Origin: CAZCEC01 sp964497615
GTDB lineage: Bacteria; Chloroflexota; Anaerolineae; Anaerolineales; UBA6663
Length of the DNA stretch: 32,230 nt
Reading direction: 5' to 3'
Assembly (NCBI GenBank): GCA_964497615.1
Contig: CAZCEC010000070.1
Span: 1-32,230 of the forward strand
Part shown: positions 1 to 7,954 of the stretch, piece after piece
How positions within the stretch are numbered: the stretch's first letter is position 1
How the letters are laid out: each line of letters starts with the position of its first letter
The notes under the pieces: generated by a model
Told to the model about the DNA's origin: nothing
The model's database searches: none
The model's input: the letters and a program-made list of their open reading frames with translations, nothing else
Position numbers and translations under genes: made by a program

Positions 1-1
1 C

Positions 2-856
2 CCGCTTCCCACTCCGGGAGGGGGGGCCGGGGGCGGTAGGTCAGACGACATTGTTGTCGTCTACGATGCCGACCACTGCCCGGCGCCGGACTCGCTGCGG
101 GCGTTGGCGAGAGCGTTCGACGACCCGCGGGTGGGCGGGGTCAGCGGGCAGATGCGGGTGGTCAATGGCGAGGCCAGCCCGGCGGCGGCCTATGCGGGCG
201 TCGAGTCCCTGGTCAACCAATTCATCACCATGCGGGGCAAGGACCGGCTGGACCTCGCCCCGGCCCTGCTAGGGTCCAACTGCGCCTACCGCCGTACGGC
301 GCTGGAAGCGGTGGGCGGCTTCACGCAGGGGGCGCTGCTGGAGGACAGCGACCTGAGCGTGGCCCTGCCCCTGGCCGGCTGGCGCACTCGGTTTGTGCCA
401 GAGTCGCTTTCGGAGCATCAGGCCCCCACGTCCCTTCGTGGCTATGCGCAGCAGCATCTGCGGTGGAGCCGAGGCTTTCAGCAGGTGGCGGGCGCGCGGC
501 TGGGCGACCTGTGGCGCAACCCTGCCTTGAGCCTGGGGTTGAAGCTGGAACTTACCTTCTTTGCGTTGGGCTACGCTGACCGGCTGGCGCTGGCGGCTGG
601 CGCGGCGTTCACGGCCATTGACTTGGCGCGGCCCGGCACGTTCCGGTTTCCGGGGTTAGTGTGGGCGGCGTACTTTGGCGTGCCGGCGCTGGAGATGCTG
701 GCGGCGCTGAAGCTGGCCGGCGAGCCGCGCGCGGCGTATGGCCGGTTGTTGGTCGTTCCGTTCTTCTTTGTGTTCGATTTGAGCCTGGCACTGTGGGCGG
801 CGGCGGCGGGTCTGCTGCGGAGGCCGGCGCGCTGGACGGCAACGGTGCGCAGGTGA
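2..856 (+). CDS. Family 2 glycosyltransferase, processive (cellulose-synthase-like), 5' truncated
   Basis: The reading frame is open to the left edge, so the N-terminus is missing. The visible part has a GT-A core with a DAD metal/nucleotide motif (65-73), a GSNCAYRR acceptor segment, an LLEDSDLS catalytic-Asp segment and a QHLRW motif (about 452-466). These are the D,D,D,QxxRW signature of membrane GT2 enzymes such as BcsA or PgaC. Hydrophobic C-terminal segments follow, ending at TGA 854-856. It probably adds sugar to an exported polysaccharide or a lipid acceptor at the cytoplasmic membrane. The codons just upstream of the DAD segment (2-40) are unusually Gly/Pro-rich and G-homopolymeric, unlike the usual sequence there. 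The substrate cannot be told. Confidence 0.88.
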   Translation, partial: PLPTPGGGAGGGRSDDIVVVYDADHCPAPDSLRALARAFDDPRVGGVSGQMRVVNGEASPAAAYAGVESLVNQFITMRGKDRLDLAPALLGSNCAYRRTALEAVGGFTQGALLEDSDLSVALPLAGWRTRFVPESLSEHQAPTSLRGYAQQHLRWSRGFQQVAGARLGDLWRNPALSLGLKLELTFFALGYADRLALAAGAAFTAIDLARPGTFRFPGLVWAAYFGVPALEMLAALKLAGEPRAAYGRLLVVPFFFVFDLSLALWAAAAGLLRRPARWTATVRR

Positions 857-916
857 ATCGTGTGGAAGTGTGTACGTTGAAGGTGTATAGGCGGTGATCC
901 TGGCTGAGATCGTGCG

Positions 917-2044
917 ATGAAGTTTTCGATTGTGATTCCGTTTCGAGATGGGGGGGAGACGCTGGGCGTGTGCCTGCGGGCTGTAGCGGCGGCGCGGGCG
1001 GCGTGCGCGGAGATGGCCGAGACGGAATTGATCGCGGTGGATGATGGCAGCACGGACGACGGCGCGGCGCGTGCGCGAGCGGCGGGCGCAACGGTGCTGG
1101 CGACCCCTGCTCCGGGCGGTCGCGGGCCGGCGGCGGCCCGCAACCTGGGTGCGAGCGCGGCCACCGGCGACTACGTCTTCTTTGTGGATGCGGATGTGGC
1201 GCTGCACCCCGAGGCCCTGCGGCGCGCGGCGGAGGCGTTCGCGGCATACCCGAGGCTGGAGGCGGTGTTCGGCTCGTACGACGACGCGCCGGCTGCGCCC
1301 AACCTTCTGTCGCAGTATAAGAACTTGCTCCATCACTACGTCCACCAAAACGCTGAGGAGCAGGCGGCGACATTCTGGACCGGGTGCGGGGCGATGCGCC
1401 TGAGCACCTACCGGGCGTTGGGCGGCCTGGATGCGCGCACGTACCAGCGGCCCAGCATCGAGGACATTGACCTGGGCTACCGGCTGCGGCGGCGCGGCGG
1501 CGAGATCCGGCTGCTCAAGGACATGCAGTGCGTCCACCTCAAGCGCTGGACCGTCATGAGCCTGCTGCGCTCGGACATCCTGGAGCGCGGCGTGCCGTGG
1601 ACGGTGCTGCTGTGGCGCGAGTCGCGGGCGCGGCACGGCACGGGGCGGGGCGAGGACCGCCCCGCCATGCTCGACCTGAACTTGCAGACAAGCAATCGCG
1701 TGAGCGTGGCGTTGACGGTGCTGTTGGCGCTATCGGTAGTAGGCGTGGCGTTCGCGCCGTGGGCGTGGCCGGCGCTGCCGGTGCTGGCGGCGGCGCTGTT
1801 GGCGCTCAACTGGCGGCTGTATGCCTTCTTCGCGCGGCGGCGTGGCTGGGGGTTCGCGCTGAGGTGCATCCCGTGGCATTGGCTGTACTACCTCTACAAC
1901 AGCCTTAGCTTCAGCCTGGGCACGATCCAATATTGGCTCAATGGCACGCGGCCGCTGAGGGAAGATGGCGCGCTGCACGCGGCGGACGATGAAGTGATGC
2001 ACCAACAGCCGGCGGGCAGCGAGCCGGGCCAGGGCCGGCAGTGA
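917..2044 (+). CDS. Family 2 glycosyltransferase with C-terminal membrane segments
   Basis: 375 aa. The N-terminal GT-A fold begins SIVIPFRDGG, with a VDDGSTD nucleotide-binding loop (residues 41-47), a VDADV metal motif (90-94) and an IEDIDLGYRLR catalytic segment (E182, D183). Two hydrophobic stretches near residues 260-345 anchor it in the membrane. The family transfers a sugar from a nucleotide-sugar to a lipid or glycan acceptor. It lies 60 bases after the previous GT2 gene, and its TGA overlaps the next gene's GTG by four bases (GTGA), so the two are probably translationally coupled. No strong Shine-Dalgarno is visible before ATG 917. Substrate unknown. Confidence 0.9.
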   Translation: MKFSIVIPFRDGGETLGVCLRAVAAARAACAEMAETELIAVDDGSTDDGAARARAAGATVLATPAPGGRGPAAARNLGASAATGDYVFFVDADVALHPEALRRAAEAFAAYPRLEAVFGSYDDAPAAPNLLSQYKNLLHHYVHQNAEEQAATFWTGCGAMRLSTYRALGGLDARTYQRPSIEDIDLGYRLRRRGGEIRLLKDMQCVHLKRWTVMSLLRSDILERGVPWTVLLWRESRARHGTGRGEDRPAMLDLNLQTSNRVSVALTVLLALSVVGVAFAPWAWPALPVLAAALLALNWRLYAFFARRRGWGFALRCIPWHWLYYLYNSLSFSLGTIQYWLNGTRPLREDGALHAADDEVMHQQPAGSEPGQGRQ

Positions 2045-4515
2045 CGGCGGGGGCGCTGGGCGCGGCCCGGTGGCAACTTAGCCGCGCCGGGGCTGTGCTG
2101 AGCCGCCTGGCGGGGGTGCGCGGGCTGCCGGTGTTCCTGGCGTCATTGGCGGTGTACGTGGCGCTGGTCCCGTGGATGGGCCGGGTGTGGACACGGGGCG
2201 GCGACGAGCCGCACTATCTGCTGGCCGCGCACAGCCTGGTGGTGGACGGCGACCTCGACCTGCGCAACAACTATACCGAGCGCCACTACGCCAACTTCTA
2301 CAGCGAGTATTACCTGAACCCGCACATCCGGGTGCGCGCCGACGGCCAGCAAGTGCTGACGCACAACCTGGGTCTCAGCTTCATCATTGCGCCCGCCTAT
2401 GCCGTGGGCGGCTTCACGGCGGTGCTGTACTTCCTGGCCGCGGTGGGGGCGCTGCTGGCGGCGCAGGTGTACTTGCTGGGGCGGGAGCTGACAGGCAGTT
2501 GGGCGGCAGGGGCCGTGGGCTGGGCAGCGGTAATGTTCACGCCGCCGGTGGCGTGGTACGTGTTCCTGGTCTATCCGGAAGCGGTGGCGGCGTTAGGGCT
2601 CATCGTGGCGGTGCGAGTGGCGCTAACAGGTGCCAGGCCGTTGACGGTGCAGACCATCGCGACTGCAAGCCGCTCCTCCGGCAGCGGAGAAAACACTGGC
2701 GCTGCACTCCCCCACTCCCCCACACTCCCGCACATTCTTTTGTTCGGGCTGGGTCTCGCCATCCTGCCGTGGTTGTCGTCGCGCTTCTTGCCGGCGATGG
2801 GCCTGCTGGCGGCGTGGGCGCTGTGGCGGGCGTGGCGCGAGCGAAGTTGGCGGTGGGTGGCGGGCGCGGCACTGGCCCTGGCCGGGCTGGGCAGCTACAT
2901 GCTCTTCAGCTTCTGGCTGTATGGCAGCGCATCACCGGCGGCCAGCTATGCCGGGCCCACGCCGCTGGCGGTCGAGCGGTCGTTTGCGCTGCTGCGGGTG
3001 GGACGCGGGCTGCTGGGCTGGCTGTTCGACACCCAGCGCGGGCTGCTCATCACCGCGCCGATCTACATGGCGGCGCTGTGGGGGGCGGCGCTGCTGGTGG
3101 CGCGGCGGCCGCTGGCCGGGCTGATGGTGCTGGCGCCATTCGGCGCGGCCCTGCTGCCGGTGGCGGCGTGGGGCGGCTTCTGGCTGGGATGGGAATACTC
3201 GGCGCGATTCCTCATCGCGGCCCTGCCGCTGCTGGGCGCGGGCGTGGCGTATCTGTGGGCGGCGGGCCGGCGGGCGGTCGTGATCCCGCTGGTGGCCGTG
3301 CTGTTCGCGGCGAGCGCGTGGGTGGGAGGGCGCGTGTTTGAGCAGCCCCTGCGCGGCATCATTTCCAGCCCGATTGAACAACTCAAGGAGTGGGTGAACC
3401 TGGAGCCGATCACCCCCGCAATGGCCCGCTATGCCTATATCCCGGCCGGGCGCGAGGCGGCGGCGGGCCGCGCCATTGCCGGCGCGGACAGCGGCAGGGA
3501 TGTCCAGTTGGGCGGCGCGGTGACGACGGCCATCACCGAGGCGCCAACCTGGGAAACGGCAGCGGGCGAGAGCGGCATTGTGCTGCGGCAGGTGGACGTG
3601 CCCGAGTTCGCGTTTGGGTGGTACACGGCGCATCTGCCCCTGGAAGCGCCGGGCGCGCCGCCGGACACGCCTATCGCGACCATTCGCGTGTTCTCGCCGT
3701 CGGGAGGCGATTACTTCGCCGCCACGGTGCTGGCGCGCGACCTTCCGCCGGACGGGGTGTATCGGTTTGGATTCTTCAGCCCGCTGTACAACGGGTGGGG
3801 CTTTCCGCCCACGGTGCTGGTAAGCGCCACGGGGCAATCGGCGCTGCGGGTGGGGCTGCTGCGGATTGAGCCGGACCTGTTCCGGTCGCTGGGGCTGGCG
3901 GGCATCTGGCTGGCAGCGATCGTAGTGATCGGGATTGTAGTTGTGGCGACGGCCCGATTGAAAAGCACGGTGCGGGCCAAAGGCGCGACGCGTCCCTTCG
4001 ATGGGCGGCGGGGTGTGCTGGTGGCCGCGCTGGCGGTTGTGGCGGCGGCCAGCTTTGGATGGTCGCACCTGCCGCAGACCCGCGTGTATGCCACGGTGGA
4101 CCAGCAGCGCACGGTCGGCGACATCGTGGCGGACGAGGCCGCCTATGGGGGGCGGACCATGCTGGCCGAGCCGGGGCGGGGACATGAGGCCGGGCGGCTG
4201 GCCTACACCTACTCCGAAATCTATGCGGGTGGCCGTTACCAACTGACGGTCTCGCTGGCCGCACTGCCAACGAACGCGGCGCTGGACCCGGCGGCGGTGC
4301 TGGCGGGTGTGCGGGTGGTCGGCTCGGACGCGGAGGTGCTGGCCGAGCGTTGGGAAATCAGGGCTGCCGATCTGCCAGCCGATGGGCAGTATTACTCGCT
4401 GCACTTTGACTTCAACAACCCGGTCAGCGAGGCGCTGACGTTCTTTGTGGAATACTCCGGCGCGGCGGGGCTAAAGGCCGACCGGATCATCGTCACTCCC
4501 CTCCCATCACGCTAA
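2041..4515 (+). CDS. Large polytopic membrane protein, GT-C glycosyltransferase-like
   Basis: 824 aa, GTG start inside the preceding stop. An N-terminal hydrophobic helix is followed by an acidic D55-E56 (GGDEPHYLL) in the first extracytoplasmic loop, the usual place of the catalytic acid in GT-C (PMT/ArnT-type) enzymes. About eight to ten further hydrophobic segments extend to roughly residue 430. Then come a long polar, probably beta-rich extracytoplasmic region, two more hydrophobic segments near residues 615-680, and a polar C-terminal domain. GT-C enzymes use polyprenyl-phosphate sugars on the outer face of the membrane. The loop coded at about 2630-2735 is Ser/Thr/Pro-rich and repeat-derived. 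The gene overlaps the convergent asparagine synthase gene by nine bases. The family call rests on topology and one motif. Confidence 0.7.
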   Translation: MTAGALGAARWQLSRAGAVLSRLAGVRGLPVFLASLAVYVALVPWMGRVWTRGGDEPHYLLAAHSLVVDGDLDLRNNYTERHYANFYSEYYLNPHIRVRADGQQVLTHNLGLSFIIAPAYAVGGFTAVLYFLAAVGALLAAQVYLLGRELTGSWAAGAVGWAAVMFTPPVAWYVFLVYPEAVAALGLIVAVRVALTGARPLTVQTIATASRSSGSGENTGAALPHSPTLPHILLFGLGLAILPWLSSRFLPAMGLLAAWALWRAWRERSWRWVAGAALALAGLGSYMLFSFWLYGSASPAASYAGPTPLAVERSFALLRVGRGLLGWLFDTQRGLLITAPIYMAALWGAALLVARRPLAGLMVLAPFGAALLPVAAWGGFWLGWEYSARFLIAALPLLGAGVAYLWAAGRRAVVIPLVAVLFAASAWVGGRVFEQPLRGIISSPIEQLKEWVNLEPITPAMARYAYIPAGREAAAGRAIAGADSGRDVQLGGAVTTAITEAPTWETAAGESGIVLRQVDVPEFAFGWYTAHLPLEAPGAPPDTPIATIRVFSPSGGDYFAATVLARDLPPDGVYRFGFFSPLYNGWGFPPTVLVSATGQSALRVGLLRIEPDLFRSLGLAGIWLAAIVVIGIVVVATARLKSTVRAKGATRPFDGRRGVLVAALAVVAAASFGWSHLPQTRVYATVDQQRTVGDIVADEAAYGGRTMLAEPGRGHEAGRLAYTYSEIYAGGRYQLTVSLAALPTNAALDPAAVLAGVRVVGSDAEVLAERWEIRAADLPADGQYYSLHFDFNNPVSEALTFFVEYSGAAGLKADRIIVTPLPSR
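2705..2733 (+). repeat. CACTCCC-type microrepeat within a coding region
   Basis: Near-tandem CACTCCCC units (two perfect, then a CACACTCCCG variant) lie in frame in the GT-C-like gene and code for an HSPTLPH stretch in a loop. Just upstream (about 2660-2695) the sequence includes a CCGCT/AGCGG inverted pair. The same CACTCCC-like motif recurs in non-coding positions near 13780-13803 and 23960-23985. Confidence 0.45.
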
Positions 4516-6369
4516 AAACTGGCTGTGCCAGATCTGGGTGCTCAGGACGCCCATGAGCACGCGGCTGTGATCGGCGGCCTCGGCCTGGTGCTCGGCGCGG
4601 AGCGAGGCGACGGCGGCCGGGTCGAAGTAGCCCGTGCGCGTCAGGGCGGCTGGCGTTAGCGCGGCCTCGGCCCAATCGTGCAGGCGTTGGGCGCGCAACC
4701 AGGCGGCGTAGGGCGCGGCCAGGCCCTGCTTGGGGCGGGCCAGGATTTCAGGCGGCACGAGGTCGCGCACCGCCGTTCGCAGCAAGCCCTTTGTCAGCGC
4801 GCCGTTGGTGAGCAGCCGGCTGGGAAGTTGCGCCGCATACTCCCATAGTTCGTGATCCAGGAACGGCACGCGCGCCTCGATGCTGTGCGCCATGCTCATC
4901 CGGTCCACTTCAAAGTTGATGAAGTCCACAAGCCGGGTGTGGGTCTCGTAGTATTGAAATTGGCGGAACGGATCGCCCCACTCCGCCGCGGCGGCAGAGG
5001 CCTCGGGCGGGAAAATCGCGCCAGGGCCATCGGCGGTGGTTGCCGTGCGCAGTTCGGGTGCGAGGACCGCCTGAACCTCCGGGCCGCCGGTCTGCTGCCA
5101 GAGGGCATAGCGCGCAAAGGTGTCTGGCTCACCGGCGCGGAGCACGCGGCGGGCGGCGCGGGACAGCTTCACCGGGCCGGCGGCGATGAGCTGGCGCACC
5201 GCAGCGGGCAGTCGCAAGAGTGACTGCACCTTTGCGTCGCCCCGGAACCAGTGATAGCCGCCTAGCAGTTCGTCCGCGCCCTCGCCGGTGAGGATGACGG
5301 TGAGCCCGGCCTGACGGCAGGCCTCATAGAGCAGGTAGATGGGCAAGGCTGTGGCCGAGCACTGCGGCTCCTCCAGGTGTTCCACCACCTCCGGGTAGCG
5401 GACGAAGTCCGCCGCTGTGAAGGTGAACTGGTGGTGTTGCGTGCCGATATGCTGGGCGGCCAGGGCGGCGAAGCGAGTCTCGTCGTATCCGTCCGCCTCG
5501 AAGCCGATGTTGAAGGTGTGCAGGCGCTCGGGCGAACCGGATTGCAGCAGCGCTGCGACGGCGGTGGAATCCACCCCGCCGCTGATGAGGGCGCCCAGGG
5601 GCACCTCGCTCATGCGCTGCTCGTCCACGGCCCGCGCCAGGTGCTGGCGCAAACCGCGGGCGGCGTCATCGTCTGAAGCCGGATGCGCGTGGCCATTGGC
5701 GGGCGGGGCGGGCAAATCCCAGTAACGTTCCAGGCGCTGCTCGCCGGCGGCGCAGATGAGTCGGCTGGCGGCGGGGAGTTCATGGATGCCCTCGAAGGCG
5801 GTGCGCGGGGAGGGGATGTAGCCCACGGCGAACATCGCGCGCAGGGCCGCCAGGTCGGCGCGCGGGGCGGAAGGCAGAAGCGCCAGCAAGGGGCGCACCT
5901 CGGACGCGAAGGCTAGCCCGCCGCCGGGCAGGCGCGCGTAGTGCAGGGGCTTGATGCCGAAGCGGTCGCGGGCCAGCAGCAGGCGGCGGCGGCCGGTGTC
6001 CCACACGGCGAAGGCGAAGATGCCGCGCAGGCGCTCAACGCAGGCGCCGCCCCAGGCTTCGTAGGCGTGGGCGATGACCTCAGTGTCGCTGCGGGTGCGG
6101 AAGACGTGGCCCAACGCCTCCAGCTCAGCCCGGAGCGCCAGGTAGTTGTAGATCTCGCCGTTTTGCACCACCCAAGTGCGGCCGCCCTCGGTGGCGAGCG
6201 GCTGGTGCCCGCCCGCCACATCGATAATGCTCAGGCGGCGCGAGCCGAGGTAGATGCCGTCGCCGGTATAGCTGCCGCCATCGTCCGGGCCGCGGTGGCG
6301 GAGGAGCGCCAGGGTAAACGTCAGGTCGGGGTGAGTGCCGGGGGCAAAGAGGCCGAGGATGCCGCACAT
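4507..6369 (-). CDS. asnB: Glutamine-dependent asparagine synthase family protein (lasso-cyclase-like context)
   Basis: 620 aa. It starts MCGILG, so Cys2 of the class II glutamine amidotransferase is intact, followed by RHRGPDD (24-30), NGEIYNY (70-76) and RSDTEV (93-98). The ATP-pyrophosphatase domain carries the P-loop SGGVDS (263-268). The family adenylates a carboxylate and amidates it with glutamine-derived ammonia; lasso-peptide cyclases are homologues that use the same ATP chemistry to close an isopeptide ring. It is the last gene of an operon with PqqD-like and B2-like genes, ten bases after the membrane-protein stop. The complete glutaminase half fits a true amidotransferase or an unspecialised cyclase. 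Its 3' end overlaps the convergent gene by nine bases. Family call firm; role in the locus inferred. Confidence 0.93.
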   Translation of the reverse strand: MCGILGLFAPGTHPDLTFTLALLRHRGPDDGGSYTGDGIYLGSRRLSIIDVAGGHQPLATEGGRTWVVQNGEIYNYLALRAELEALGHVFRTRSDTEVIAHAYEAWGGACVERLRGIFAFAVWDTGRRRLLLARDRFGIKPLHYARLPGGGLAFASEVRPLLALLPSAPRADLAALRAMFAVGYIPSPRTAFEGIHELPAASRLICAAGEQRLERYWDLPAPPANGHAHPASDDDAARGLRQHLARAVDEQRMSEVPLGALISGGVDSTAVAALLQSGSPERLHTFNIGFEADGYDETRFAALAAQHIGTQHHQFTFTAADFVRYPEVVEHLEEPQCSATALPIYLLYEACRQAGLTVILTGEGADELLGGYHWFRGDAKVQSLLRLPAAVRQLIAAGPVKLSRAARRVLRAGEPDTFARYALWQQTGGPEVQAVLAPELRTATTADGPGAIFPPEASAAAAEWGDPFRQFQYYETHTRLVDFINFEVDRMSMAHSIEARVPFLDHELWEYAAQLPSRLLTNGALTKGLLRTAVRDLVPPEILARPKQGLAAPYAAWLRAQRLHDWAEAALTPAALTRTGYFDPAAVASLRAEHQAEAADHSRVLMGVLSTQIWHSQFLA

Positions 6370-6379
6370 ATAGAGGCGC

Positions 6380-7012
6380 CTAAGGTTCGGACGTCAGATG
6401 AGCGCCACCTGCCCGGCGAGGCCATTCAAGTGCGCCAGCACCAACTGCACCCGAAGTTGCACCAAGCAAGAGGAATGCAATGCCACCCGAGAACGGGTCG
6501 TCTTCCATTCCTGCAAAAACGATAGCGCAGATGGCGAAGGCGAGGCCGACCATCATCCCTGCACTGTAGCCTGCGACCCAACCACCAATAGCCCAAGCAG
6601 TATCTTCCCAATTGCGATCAGTCAGTCCCCACTTCAATACGAGGGACGAGACGCTACCGCCCAGGCACGCGCCAAGGATTGTGTAGATCGGCGGAAACCC
6701 CAACGGCCATGAGAAATTCAGGAGGATGACTGTCAGACCACCAAAGACCCAGCTGACTCCATAAAGGAGTTGCCATCGGTTGTCAAGCTGCACGTACACT
6801 TTGCGCACAACAAAGGTCTGAGCCAAGCCGCCAACAAAGACAGGACTGGCAAGCATGACATTGCTAAACAGGTCGGTAGCAGTGACGCTTAGGTCAAACA
6901 GCAGTCCTACTACGAGAAAAGGTCCAACCCAGGCAAGAGCCCAACTCGCTGCTGAAACAATGATCAATCGACTTAGGCGGCCAGAGACGGGATTGCTCAC
7001 GGCCGTCTTCAT
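6380..7012 (-). CDS. Hypothetical six-helix membrane protein in RiPP-like operon
   Basis: 210 aa, no family recognised. ATG at 7010-7012 overlaps the B2-like stop (ATGA), which fixes the start; the frame runs on upstream to 7615 only as a shadow of the B2 gene. About six hydrophobic helices (near residues 18-40, 46-66, 79-99, 102-123, 131-160 and 170-190) with short loops fill the protein. There is no ATP-binding motif, so it is not the usual ABC exporter of lasso clusters. Base composition differs from its neighbours: two sample lines (6841-6960) give 50-55% GC against visibly higher values around them, suggesting separate acquisition. By position it could be an immunity, export or anchoring component. 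Confidence 0.8.
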   Translation of the reverse strand: MKTAVSNPVSGRLSRLIIVSAASWALAWVGPFLVVGLLFDLSVTATDLFSNVMLASPVFVGGLAQTFVVRKVYVQLDNRWQLLYGVSWVFGGLTVILLNFSWPLGFPPIYTILGACLGGSVSSLVLKWGLTDRNWEDTAWAIGGWVAGYSAGMMVGLAFAICAIVFAGMEDDPFSGGIAFLLLGATSGAVGAGALEWPRRAGGAHLTSEP

Positions 7013-7467
7013 GTTGCCGGATGACGCAGCATCTCGGTGAAGCCCTTGTAGTTCTCGCCGTCCTCGTGGTACGGCCGGCCGTCCAACTCCACCCAGGCAT
7101 GGCCGGTGACGTCGCGGTCGGCGTGGCCGCCTGTGAAGCGGGCGCCGAAGCTGATGGTCAGGGGCAGGCCGGCGCGGCGCAGGTAATGATACCGCACCAT
7201 CGAACGGCGCAGGCACAGGCCGAGGGGCGAGCGGCGGTCGAGCAAAGCGGCGCTGTCGGCGAGGCGGCGGAGGGTGTCGGGCGATTCGCGCAGGTCCGCG
7301 GCGGCGGGGGTTTGAGCGGCCAGTGCAGTAGGCAGGGGCGCGGCGAGGGCGGAGGGGAGGCGGCGCAGGTAGGTGCGCATCTCTCCCCAAAGCCGGCGAC
7401 GGGCCGGGTGGATGAGGAGCGGGAGGGTGGCGAGGAATTGGAGGAGGTGGCGGAGGCGGGTGAGCAT
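7009..7467 (-). CDS. Lasso peptide biosynthesis B2-like transglutaminase-fold protease
   Basis: 152 aa, close to the usual size of stand-alone B2 proteins. The C-terminal half carries the Transglut_core3 pattern: LCLRRSMVRY with Cys85, GHAWVELDG with His123 and Asp129, giving the Cys-His-Asp triad. In lasso pathways this enzyme cuts the leader peptide off the precursor after B1 delivers it. The N-terminal 60 residues are basic and hydrophobic, possibly membrane-associated. ATG at 7465-7467 has no clear Shine-Dalgarno; the 191-base gap to the PqqD-like gene is occupied by a repeat. The stop overlaps the next ATG. Alternatives are other small transglutaminase-like peptidases, but PqqD-like and AsnB-like neighbours favour B2. 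Confidence 0.87.
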   Translation of the reverse strand: MLTRLRHLLQFLATLPLLIHPARRRLWGEMRTYLRRLPSALAAPLPTALAAQTPAAADLRESPDTLRRLADSAALLDRRSPLGLCLRRSMVRYHYLRRAGLPLTISFGARFTGGHADRDVTGHAWVELDGRPYHEDGENYKGFTEMLRHPAT

Positions 7468-7658
7468 GGTTCGTCAGTGACCGATCAGTGTCGCCTTGAG
7501 CGCGAACGACGAACGCTGGGACTGGAACACGCCGTGGCGTGCGAAAGGTATCAGTGAGATGCCTCGCGCGCGGGCGGGGCGGCGGGAACGGCTTGTTGTC
7601 ATTCGCGCTCGGCATGACATGGAATCACGAGGAACATCTCTGTTGACACCTCGCAGCT
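7468..7658. repeat. Intergenic stretch with interspersed palindromic-repeat character
   Basis: This 191-base gap in the operon holds no convincing gene. It contains a GTCAT/ATGAC pair around CGCGCTCGG (7598-7618), a palindrome ACGCC-GT-GGCGT (7529-7540), and ATCAGTG twice (7484-7490, 7550-7556). On the minus strand it includes CATGCCGAGCGCG and, further on, GCGAGGCATCTCACT, which resemble the CATTCCGAGCG...GAGGAATCTCAC repeats I know from several bacterial phyla. Short frames on both strands (for example 7474-7620 minus) look like repeat translations. Confidence 0.45.
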
Positions 7659-7925
7659 TCAGGCGGCGAGGCCTTCCAGGACGAGGTCGGCGCTGAGTTC
7701 GAGGAGATCGGAGAGGACGACCTCAGGGGGCGCGGCGTACTCGGCGGCGATGAGTCCGGCGCAGTCGGCGATGGTGCGCTGGCCGTCGAGCAGGTTCCAG
7801 AAGCTGGTGCCCACATCGTTGAGCGAGTAGTAGACGCCGGTATTGAGGTGGATGAGGATGGCTTCGCCCGCGACCTCCTGGAAGGTGGCTTCGGGCGTAT
7901 GCGACAGGCGGGCATCAGCGTTCAA
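7659..7925 (-). CDS. PqqD-family / RRE protein (lasso B1-like)
   Basis: 88 aa, the standard length of PqqD-like peptide chaperones. The pattern fits the family: a beta-rich start with LIHLNTGVYYSLNDVGTSFW, a helix around a DGQRTIADC turn, then AAEYAAPPEVVLSDLLEL and a C-terminal helix LVLEGL. These proteins (RiPP recognition elements) bind a leader peptide and present it to a modifying enzyme; in lasso loci the B1 protein hands the precursor to B2. The start is TTG at 7923-7925, chosen because a GGAG (7934-7937) lies eight bases upstream. It opens the minus-strand operon and diverges from the HprK-like gene with a 29-base gap. Confidence 0.85.
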   Translation of the reverse strand: MNADARLSHTPEATFQEVAGEAILIHLNTGVYYSLNDVGTSFWNLLDGQRTIADCAGLIAAEYAAPPEVVLSDLLELSADLVLEGLAA

Positions 7926-7948
7926 GGGCGATTCTCCAATGATATACT
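7921..7948 (+). promoter_or_regulatory. Probable promoter of the HprK-like gene, leaderless GTG start
   Basis: A TATACT -10 box (7943-7948) lies seven bases before GTG 7955, so transcription would begin at or next to the start codon. The best -35 candidate, TTCAAG (7921-7926), is weak (3 of 6) at 16-base spacing. The whole intergenic gap is only 29 bases, and an in-frame TGA at 7940-7942 excludes an earlier start. Confidence 0.45.
7934..7937 (-). promoter_or_regulatory. Ribosome binding site deciding the TTG start of the PqqD-like gene
   Basis: GGAG on the minus strand with an eight-base spacer to TTG 7925-7923. It supports the rare start codon over internal alternatives. Confidence 0.55.
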
Positions 7949-7954
7949 CAGCCG

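Noticed and set aside
2932..4404. 490-codon minus-strand frame opposite the GT-C-like gene
   Set aside because: His/Arg/Gln-rich shadow without any motif; the plus strand has the membrane helices.
7013..7615. Upstream extension of the membrane-protein frame, which would make a 411-residue protein
   Set aside because: The extra part is Pro/Arg-rich shadow of the B2 gene; the ATGA overlap at 7009-7012 marks the true start.
7474..7620. 48-residue minus-strand frame between the B1-like and B2-like genes as a lasso precursor
   Set aside because: It is very Arg-rich, lacks the leader Thr and a ring Asp/Glu after a core Gly, and lies inside repeat-like sequence.
7496..7696. 66-residue plus-strand frame in the same gap
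   Set aside because: It reads through the same repeat and into the PqqD-like gene antisense; no precursor features.
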